From contig CAZJDV010000081.1 of assembly GCA_964544865.1 (NCBI GenBank), forward strand, positions 1 through 10,986: 10,986 bases of DNA. The letters run 5' to 3'. A program made the translations under genes and the position numbers. This document shows, in pieces, positions 5,742-10,986 of the stretch (position 1 is the stretch's first letter; each line of letters opens with the position of its first letter). The notes beneath the pieces are model-generated. The model ran no database searches. It saw only the letters and a program-made list of their open reading frames with translations, and had not been told where the DNA came from. The stretch is from CAZJDV01 sp964544865. Its GTDB lineage: Bacteria > Chloroflexota > Dehalococcoidia > Lucifugimonadales > CAJWER01.

Positions 5742-6971
5742 TCAGCCGCCCCCGTCACCACCCTGGGCCCTCAGACGCTCCAGCAGGTCGAGAAAGTCCT
5801 CCTCGCCAGAAACCTGCGAGACCGACGAGATAAACGACTTCAAGTCCGGGACTAGGGCCCAGATCTCGGACATCTGGCCGCCGATCGGGCTGGACGATTC
5901 CGCCTGCTCGGCATAAGTGCCGTTGATAGCGAAGTAGGCCTGGTTGAGCCTTCGGATGTAGGTGCCGTTCTCAGTGAAGAATCGGCGCCGTTCCTCCATG
6001 TACGCCTCGGCGTCCTGGACGGCGCCGGCGGCGAGCAGCTCGTCGACACGGAGCCGGGTCTCATGCATCTTCTTGCCGAAATCGAACCCGTCCTCGTCCT
6101 CGCCGCCGGTATGGGAGCCGCCGTCCCGGCCGTCATCGGGCGGGGGCGGCTCGATAATCCCTCCAAGACGCTGAAAGGCGAGGTCGCCTATCTCGCGACC
6201 CGCCAGGTCGACCATGGTCTCGTTGATCGTCAGCATCCCAGGGTTGGTGTACGCCTTGAGGCCCAGCGGGCGGAGATGCGCGACGAGATAGTGGTGCATC
6301 CATTCGTGGGCCGCGGTTCCCAGCGTCCACCTCAAGTCGCCTGTGTTGCCGACGATCGCGGGGTAGGCCGCCACGCCCCCGATGTCCGCGACGAGGGCTG
6401 AGAGATTCTCGCTCTCCAGTAGCGCGTCCTCCATAATCTCCCGCTCCTCCACCGTCACGTCAGTCGCAACGAGTGCCTCGTGGGACCGCATGATACGGTC
6501 CCTTGGCGAGGTGATCAGGACCTTCGGCGGCTCGTCTAGCCGGATGTCGACTGGCGGGTAATCGAGGTCTCCCCACGACGCGATGTCCAGCTCGGTCAGG
6601 ACGGCGCTAATAGTCGATTCGATGACCTCCTCGACATCCCCTTTCAGGCCGTCCCGGACATTCATGACATGGGCGAGCTCCCCCTCTCTTTCGGCCAGGG
6701 CTGTCTGGCTGCCGTGGCGTTCGGCCGCCGCCCTGTCTATCTCATCCCGAAGCCGCCGGACCTCGTCTCCGAGCCGAATATACTCCAATACCAGTTCTCG
6801 TCCTTCCAGAGCCGGACCGGAAGTCCAGGGAAAAAGCCCGCCCAACCGGTGCGTCCACTTGCTCAGGAGGTTGCCGGCCTCCCAGGCCAGGAGGCTGTAG
6901 TGATAGGGCAAAGCAACCCTCTGGGCAGGGTTCAGCCGCGGAACGTCGCCGGCCAGCAGGAAGACCAGCAT
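5742..6971 (-). CDS. Exported HExxH metallopeptidase-like protein
   Basis: This 409-residue protein has a hydrophobic N-terminus, then a Glu/Arg-rich probable coiled coil (about 60-110). A domain follows with the zincin motif HEWMH (222-226), and NETMVDLAGRE (250-260), whose Glu251 could be the third zinc ligand in gluzincin style. An acidic, Gly-rich linker (about 275-297) and a helical C-terminal part follow. A zinc protease acting outside the membrane is the natural reading, but I do not recognise a named family. The ATG at 6971 cuts the h-region of the signal peptide. The frame stays open for 24 more codons and there encodes VKR followed by IVIGVPKSLLLVL, a good signal-peptide beginning, but without ATG, GTG or TTG. 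The start is therefore uncertain and may be ATT or ATC. No Shine-Dalgarno is evident for either start. Confidence 0.65.
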   Translation of the reverse strand: MLVFLLAGDVPRLNPAQRVALPYHYSLLAWEAGNLLSKWTHRLGGLFPWTSGPALEGRELVLEYIRLGDEVRRLRDEIDRAAAERHGSQTALAEREGELAHVMNVRDGLKGDVEEVIESTISAVLTELDIASWGDLDYPPVDIRLDEPPKVLITSPRDRIMRSHEALVATDVTVEEREIMEDALLESENLSALVADIGGVAAYPAIVGNTGDLRWTLGTAAHEWMHHYLVAHLRPLGLKAYTNPGMLTINETMVDLAGREIGDLAFQRLGGIIEPPPPDDGRDGGSHTGGEDEDGFDFGKKMHETRLRVDELLAAGAVQDAEAYMEERRRFFTENGTYIRRLNQAYFAINGTYAEQAESSSPIGGQMSEIWALVPDLKSFISSVSQVSGEEDFLDLLERLRAQGGDGGG

Positions 6972-7317
6972 AAGTACGAGTAGAAGGGACTTCGGTACGC
7001 CGATAACAATGCGCTTGACGATAGGGCACCCTGGGAGGGGAGATTAGACGGCTATATGTGCCCCTTAAATCATATCCCACCGACGGGGCACGGCGCTGGA
7101 CGGACCGTCATCGCCGCGCCGGTCGCCGCCATCTACGCTCCCTGCGTTCTTCTGGGTGGGGCGTGTGGACGGGGTGCGGATCGCCCGCCTTGGGAAATGC
7201 GAGGCCGCGTCGGGCCTCCTTTGGCGGTGTGCGAGGCCGGCTGCGTTCGCCTGCCGGAGGAGCCCCTGGCGTGCCGGTGCACGGTCGTGTCCGGCGATGA
7301 GGGAATCAGCGCGGGAA
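6972..7317. other. 346-base spacer, no convincing gene
   Basis: This stretch separates two minus-strand genes. Its lower end (6972-7043) is the open upstream extension of the metallopeptidase-like frame, which probably includes that protein's true signal-peptide start. A TATGAT on the minus strand at 7069-7074 is a possible -10 box about 98 bases above the ATG at 6971, without a matching -35. A GC hairpin lies at 7201-7218. Short open frames in the rest have Arg/Pro/Gly-rich composition typical of non-coding GC-rich DNA. No RNA gene is recognisable. Confidence 0.4.
7201..7218 (-). terminator. Possible weak terminator after the 234-residue gene
   Basis: GAGGCC (7201-7206) pairs with GGCCTC (7213-7218) around a six-base loop. 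On the minus strand the hairpin is followed by GCATTT, only three T residues. It lies 100 bases past the stop of the gene at 7318-8022. The stem is clear; the terminator role is a weak inference. Confidence 0.25.
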
Positions 7318-8022
7318 TCACTGGTTGCGAAAGATGCCCAGGAAACGGTCCTGATAGAGCTCGAACAAGCCCCAGCGGTCGAGTTCGCGCTTCAGCATCT
7401 CCGGGTTCGCGCCCTGCTGCACCTCCATGAAGAGTCGTTCGATGGCCTGGACCGCGGCCTTCGGCACACCGCCGGCCTGTGGCTGGGGGTCGAGCAGTCC
7501 CCTGGTCTGGAACTCCTGGATGTTCCCGGCGACGGAGGAGGACGTAAACTCGTAGATGAACTTCAGCAGCGCCACGTCCCAGAGCTCGTCCACGCCGACC
7601 ATGACCACCGACATGTCCTCGTTGCGGTTGTCCAGATCGGTGCTTATCCTGTGAGCGATCTCGCTGGGGACACCGCCAACGATGTCCATCTTGCCGGCCT
7701 CGTTCTTGTACTGGTAGAGGATTCCGGGGCTGTTGGCCCCCGACTGCCGGGCCACGTCGCTGATGTACTCGTACGCCTCGGGGCTGAACCCCTTGAGGTT
7801 CATGGCATATGTCGGGGTGACCACGGCAGGCCGCTCGGCCATTACCCTGCCTGTCCGAACGACGCCCTCTTGCTTGGAGGCGTCCTGCTCCTCATAGATG
7901 GGCTTCGTTACTACGTAATAAGAGATGTTGGTTGTGCCGAAGGTGGCCAGTCGCTGCCTGGGGTACCTGACCACCCAGGTCTGCTCAATGGCACGCCTCC
8001 AGCCGCCCTCGTTTTCAATCAT
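7318..8022 (-). CDS. Hypothetical protein, 234 residues
   Basis: I cannot assign this 234-residue protein to a named family. It has no signal peptide or membrane span, so it is probably cytoplasmic. It opens with an aromatic/basic segment (WVVRYPRQRLATFGTT, residues 16-31) and a beta-rich part (NISYYVVTKPIYEE). It continues with mixed helices (FSPEAYEYISDVARQ) and a long helical C-terminal half ending in LDRWGLFELYQDRFLGIF. The composition is balanced and the frame is intact. The ATG at 8022 follows AAGGA by about 12 bases, and a TTGACA-17-TAGCAT promoter lies 62-98 bases upstream. Together these make a real gene very likely. It is divergent from DUF503 and possibly transcribed towards the metallopeptidase-like gene, though 346 bases separate them. 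Confidence 0.72.
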   Translation of the reverse strand: MIENEGGWRRAIEQTWVVRYPRQRLATFGTTNISYYVVTKPIYEEQDASKQEGVVRTGRVMAERPAVVTPTYAMNLKGFSPEAYEYISDVARQSGANSPGILYQYKNEAGKMDIVGGVPSEIAHRISTDLDNRNEDMSVVMVGVDELWDVALLKFIYEFTSSSVAGNIQEFQTRGLLDPQPQAGGVPKAAVQAIERLFMEVQQGANPEMLKRELDRWGLFELYQDRFLGIFRNQ

Positions 8023-8090
8023 CTATTTGCCAGGTCCTTCGTTGTATGGTCCTCTGCCGTCAACGCCAGGGGGGCTCCGACTCCTGTTCG

Positions 8091-8119
8091 ATGCTAGCCG
8101 CAGGCGGGCACGGTGTCAA
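8091..8119 (-). promoter_or_regulatory. Sigma-70-type promoter of the 234-residue gene
   Basis: On the minus strand a perfect -35 TTGACA (8114-8119) is followed by exactly 17 bases and a -10 TAGCAT (8091-8096, four of six to consensus). Transcription would start near 8084, leaving a leader of about 60 bases before the ATG at 8022. It is the clearest two-box promoter with a consensus -35 in the window and is arranged back to back with the DUF503 promoter. Confidence 0.65.
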
Positions 8120-8159
8120 GAGGAGCAGCACCTCACACGATCCGGGGGAGATCGGTAGG

Positions 8160-8189
8160 ATGCCACACGATGTACCCCGATGCTATAAT
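8160..8189 (+). promoter_or_regulatory. Extended -10 promoter of the DUF503 gene
   Basis: TGCTATAAT (8181-8189) is a perfect extended -10, identical to the one at 767-775. ATGCCA (8160-8165) is a four-of-six -35 match at an 18-base spacing. Transcription would start near 8196, about 58 bases before the ATG at 8254. The same promoter may also serve the helicase downstream. Confidence 0.6.
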
Positions 8190-8253
8190 CGCGTCGGGCC
8201 ACGGCCGGTCCGCCGGCGAGCGAGCCGTACTTTCCTGAATCCTGGGGCATTCT

Positions 8254-8547
8254 ATGAACGTCAGTGTATGCAGGATCACCCTTCGGCTGCCGGAGAACCA
8301 GAGCCTGAAGGGCAAGCGCCGGGTCATCGGATCGCTCACGTCGCGAATTCGCAACAAGTTCAACGTCTCTATCGCCGAGGTGGGTGACAACGACTCCTGG
8401 CAAATCGCGTCGCTGGGCATCACCTGCGTCAGCAACGACGCGGCCCACGCCGACCGCGTGCTATCCTCCGTCGTCGAATTCATCGTCCGCAGCCGGGACG
8501 ACGTGGAGATCGTGGCGCAGGACCAGGAGACGATCCCGGGGTTTTGA
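8254..8547 (+). CDS. DUF503 family protein (YlxP-like)
   Basis: This intact 97-residue protein matches the DUF503 family (PF04456), to which Bacillus YlxP belongs. Diagnostic segments are the strand ITLRLPENQSLKGKRRV (residues 8-24), the basic helix with SRIRNKFNVSIAEVGDNDSWQ (30-50, AEV being the family core), and the SNDAAHADRVL segment (60-70). The fold is a small ferredoxin-like domain. YlxP has been linked to ribosome maturation and usually sits in the nusA-infB-rbfA neighbourhood. Here it instead stands behind its own promoter, 51 bases upstream of a helicase. The ATG at 8254 has a weak GGGG six bases before it. The family assignment is strong; the precise role is not established by the sequence. 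Confidence 0.88.
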   Translation: MNVSVCRITLRLPENQSLKGKRRVIGSLTSRIRNKFNVSIAEVGDNDSWQIASLGITCVSNDAAHADRVLSSVVEFIVRSRDDVEIVAQDQETIPGF

Positions 8548-8555
8548 CAGTAGAA

Positions 8556-8570
8556 GGTATGGGGTACGGG
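8556..8570 (+). repeat. Heptamer repeat copy before the helicase
   Basis: GGTATGGGGTACGGG repeats the G-rich seven-base unit seen at 1781-1848 and, in part, at 1226-1236. It lies in the 51-base gap between DUF503 and the helicase gene, just upstream of the helicase ribosome site (GAGGG, 8589-8593). Confidence 0.45.
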
Positions 8571-8598
8571 CGGGAGATGGGAACGGACGAGGGCAATT

Positions 8599-10887
8599 AT
8601 GGATGTTGGAGCGTTTCTGGGCGAGGTAAAGGGTCTCTCCTGGTACGACGGTCAGATAGTGCACCGGGAGGACATCCCCGCCCGCCGCGCGGCCTACTCG
8701 GAGCTTGAGACGCCGCTCCATCCTCGCCTCTACGAGACCCTGGAGGCCGCCGGAATCGAGTCGCTGTACTCACACCAGGCCGAGGCCATCGATGCCGCCC
8801 GCCGGGGCGAGAACGTGATCGTCGCCACCCCCGCGGCCAGCGGCAAGAGCCTGTGCTACCACCTGCCCGTCCTGGACGCGCTGCTGGAGGACCGATCTGC
8901 CCGCGCGCTGTTCATGTTCCCAACCAAGGCGCTGGCCCAGGACCAGTCGAGGTCGATGGCGAAGCTCGTGCCGGAAGGCACGCGCCTTCGCCACGGCATA
9001 TTCGACGGCGACACCCCCACCGAGGACCGGGCGGGCATCCGGCGAAGCGCCTGCATCGTCTTCACGAACCCGGATATGCTGCACGGCGGCATGCTGCCCA
9101 ACCACCGGTCATGGCACCGGCTGCTGCAGGGCCTCCGGTACGTGGTGATGGACGAGGCCCACGTGTACCGCGGCGTGTTCGGGTCCTATGTGGCCAACGT
9201 GGTGCGTTGACTGCGCCGGCTCTGCCAGAGGTTTGGGAGCGACCCCCAGGTCATACTGTGCTCGGCGACCATCGCCAACCCGCGCGAGCACGCGGAGCGG
9301 CTGGTGGGGCTGCCCTTCCGGGTGATAGAGGAAGACGGCGCGCGCTATGGAGGCAAGGACTTCGTGCTTTGGAACCCGCCCATCATCGACTTCGCGTCGG
9401 GCAGCCGGCGCAGCACCAACGGCGACGCGGCCTTGCTGATGGAGGAGCTCTTGCGAAAGCGAGTCCGCACGCTGGCCTTCGTCCGAAGCCGTCGCATGGC
9501 CGAGTTCCTTTACGTGCTCGTGCGGGATAGGCTGCGGGACTCTAGCCCCGATATCGCCTCCCGGCTGTCGCCCTACCGGGCCAGCTATCTGCCGGAGGAC
9601 CGGCGCCGGATCGAGCGCGACCTGTTCGAGGGCCGGCTGCTCGGCCTGACCACCACCAACGCCATGGAGATTGGCATCGACATCGGCGACCTGGACGCGA
9701 CGGTGCTTAGCGGGTACCCGGGCAGCATCTCCAGCACCTGGCAGCAGGCGGGAAGGAGCGGGCGGAGGGGCGAGCGCGCGCTGAGCGTGCTCGTGGCCTT
9801 CGACAACCCGCTCGACCAGTACCTGATGCGGCACCCGGAGGCGTTCTTCCGCAAGGCCACCGAGAGCGCCCGAATCTCGCCCGCCAACCCCTATGTGCTC
9901 AAACCGCAGCTACTCTGCGCGGCGTACGAGGCGCCGCTGACCGCCCAGGACTCCGCGCTGTTCGACGCCGACATACCGATCCGAGCCGCGGAGCTGGAGG
10001 AGGACGGGTTCCTCCACGGCAGGCACGGCCGGTGGTACCTGGATCCCGACGCCACCTACCCCGCGCAGGGCGTCAGCATAAGAGGGACATCCTCCAGCTA
10101 CTACACTCTGGCCGACGAGGGTAGCGGCGTCATACTGGAGACCGTGGAGGAGTTGTCCGCGTTCTCGCAGCTATTCCCCGGCGCGATCTACCTGCACAAG
10201 GGCGAACCGTACCTCATGTCGGACCTGGACATGGAGTCGAAGACCGTGTACGCCTCCCGGACCGAGGCCCCCTACTATACTGAGGTGCAGGAGCAAACCG
10301 AGACCAGGGTCCTCAACATCTACAAGCGCAAGACGGCAGGGCGTACCACGGCCTATCTGGGCGAGATGTCCGTGACCACCGCCGTGGTCGGCTTCAGGCG
10401 CAGGAGCAGCTTCACCAGCGAGGACCTGGGCGAGGAGTATGTAGACCTGCCGCCCCAGAGCTACGAAACCATGTCGCTCTGGTTCGACGTCCCTCGGGAC
10501 ACCCTGTCGCGGATAGGCGAGGCGAAGCTGGACCTGGCCGGGGGGCTCCACGCTGTAGAGCACGCGGCCATCGGTGTGCTGCTGCTCTTCGCGCTGTGCG
10601 ACCGAAACGACATCGGTGGAATATCCACGCCCCTCCATCCCGACACCGGCGAACCCCAGGTGTTCATCCACGACGGCCGTCCAGGCGGCGTGGGCATCAC
10701 CGAGCACAGGTACGAGGTTATCGAAGACCTATCGCACGCGACCCTGGACGTGGTGTCGCAATGTCCGTGCCGGTCCGGCTGCCCAAGCTGCATCCACTCG
10801 CCCAAGTGCGGCAACAACAACCAGCCGCTGGACAAGGCTGTGGCTCTGCAGATACTGCAGTCGGTTCTGGGACTGGAGGAGTCTTGA
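8599..10887 (+). pseudogene. MrfA/YprA-like DEAD/DEAH helicase with DUF1998, split by TGA
   Basis: The frame is 763 codons, the usual length of the MrfA/YprA (DUF1998, Hrq1-related) superfamily 2 helicases, which are DNA repair translocases. In order: the SHQ motif (58-60), motif I TPAASGKS (77-84), FPTKALAQDQ (108-117), DEAH (185-188), SAT (222-224), motif V TTNAMEIGIDI (352-362), motif VI QQAGRSGRRG (382-391), then the C-terminal domain with its cysteine cluster (Cys722, 724, 728, 731, 737). GAGGG lies five bases before the ATG. TGA at 9208-9210 (codon 204), between VANVVR and LRRLC, interrupts the frame where homologues usually carry Arg; CGA to TGA fits. The sequence on both sides is otherwise perfect. 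The N-terminal piece ends right after DEAH, and a GTG at 9304 could start the rest only without motif III, so two functional halves are unlikely. It is a recent lesion or a sequence error. Confidence 0.88.
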
Positions 10888-10912
10888 ACGGTCTCCGGCC
10901 CTATGCTATGCT
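10884..10912 (+). promoter_or_regulatory. Promoter of the tRNA-Pro gene
   Basis: TTGAAC (10884-10889, five of six to the -35 consensus) and TATGCT (10907-10912, four of six) are spaced by exactly 17 bases, with a TGC extension before the -10. Transcription would begin near 10919, just before the tRNA. The -35 box overlaps the stop codon of the helicase frame (10885-10887), so the tRNA has its own promoter embedded in the end of the upstream gene. Confidence 0.65.
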
Positions 10913-10922
10913 AGCGACAGGC

Positions 10923-10986
10923 CGGGGTGTAGCGCAGCTTGGTAGCGCACCTGCATGGGGTGCAGGGGGCCGCTGGTTCGAATCCA
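10923..10986 (+). tRNA. tRNA-Pro (GGG), 3' end cut by the window
   Basis: The cloverleaf is readable: acceptor strand CGGGGTG, TA, D stem GCGC/GCGC with AGCTTGGTA loop, anticodon stem CCTGC/GCAGG, variable loop, T stem GCTGG and loop TTCGAAT, then the window ends inside the T stem. The seven-base anticodon loop ATGGGGT (10955-10961) gives anticodon GGG (10957-10959) with G at position 37, which fits tRNA-Pro reading CCC and CCU. The CGGGGTGTAGCGCAGCTTGGTAGCGC start is typical of bacterial tRNA-Pro. Confidence 0.92.

Noticed and set aside
7156..8097. Plus-strand 313-residue ORF opposite the 234-residue gene
   Set aside because: It is His/Val/Leu/Gly-rich antisense sequence without a ribosome site. 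The minus-strand gene has a strong promoter and balanced composition.
3860..9210. Selenocysteine, pyrrolysine or reassigned stop codons as the cause of the in-frame stops
   Set aside because: Expected residues differ (Gln, Trp, Arg), TAG and TGA both also serve as normal stops in this window, and I see no SECIS-like hairpin right after the TGA codons. A genome-wide check would settle it.
9109..9834. Minus-strand 241-residue ORF inside the helicase
   Set aside because: It lies antisense to clear helicase motifs and has a low-complexity Ala/Pro/His composition.
9304..10887. Separate downstream helicase-half gene starting at GTG 9304, making a split two-subunit helicase
   Set aside because: It would lack motif III and about 31 codons after the stop, and no ribosome site is evident. 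A single damaged helicase gene is simpler.
1..10986. CRISPR array, insertion sequence, prophage, toxin-antitoxin or defence system
   Set aside because: I saw no regularly spaced repeats, transposase or integrase motifs, terminal inverted repeats with target duplications, or toxin-antitoxin pairs.

Overview
The window is GC-rich, gene-dense bacterial DNA. The gene set is a PIG-L deacetylase, an ABM-domain monooxygenase, an FlK-like thioesterase, a zinc alcohol dehydrogenase, an SDR, an MFS exporter, a secreted metallopeptidase-like protein, a DUF503 protein, and a DUF1998-type helicase followed by tRNA-Pro. This mix and the protein style recall Chloroflexota of the Dehalococcoidia/SAR202 type. 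That placement is an inference from gene style, not from a marker gene.

Layout. At 1-112 (-) lies the first part of a PIG-L deacetylase gene, divergent from a small unknown gene (367-702, +). An ABM monooxygenase (818-1156, +) follows behind an extended -10 promoter. After a hairpin-rich spacer come an FlK-like thioesterase (1410-1778, +) and heptamer repeats. From 1871 to 4318 there is a decaying + strand stretch. It holds an alcohol dehydrogenase with a nonsense codon near its end, a two-helix membrane protein gene with a nonsense codon, an 18-codon tail of a second alcohol dehydrogenase, and an SDR with a TGA at a conserved Trp codon plus an apparent lid deletion. An intact MFS exporter (4278-5546, -) converges on the SDR and overlaps its tail. 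Upstream of it on the same strand are an exported HExxH protein (5742-6971) and an unrecognised 234-residue protein (7318-8022) with a textbook sigma-70-type promoter. Divergent from that promoter is DUF503 (8254-8547, +), then a MrfA/YprA-like helicase (8599-10887, +) broken by TGA just after its DEAH box. The window ends inside tRNA-Pro(GGG), whose promoter begins over the helicase stop codon.

Function. The left half reads as scattered small-molecule catabolism (oxidoreductases, acyl-CoA thioesterase, exporter), and the right half as housekeeping (DNA repair helicase, tRNA). No phage, IS, CRISPR or defence module is visible.

The main anomaly is four otherwise continuous + strand reading frames, each cut by one in-frame stop. 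Each stop can be explained by a single C:G to T:A change. Either local gene decay or a base-damage/consensus problem in the sequence could produce this. I see no convincing new biological system.
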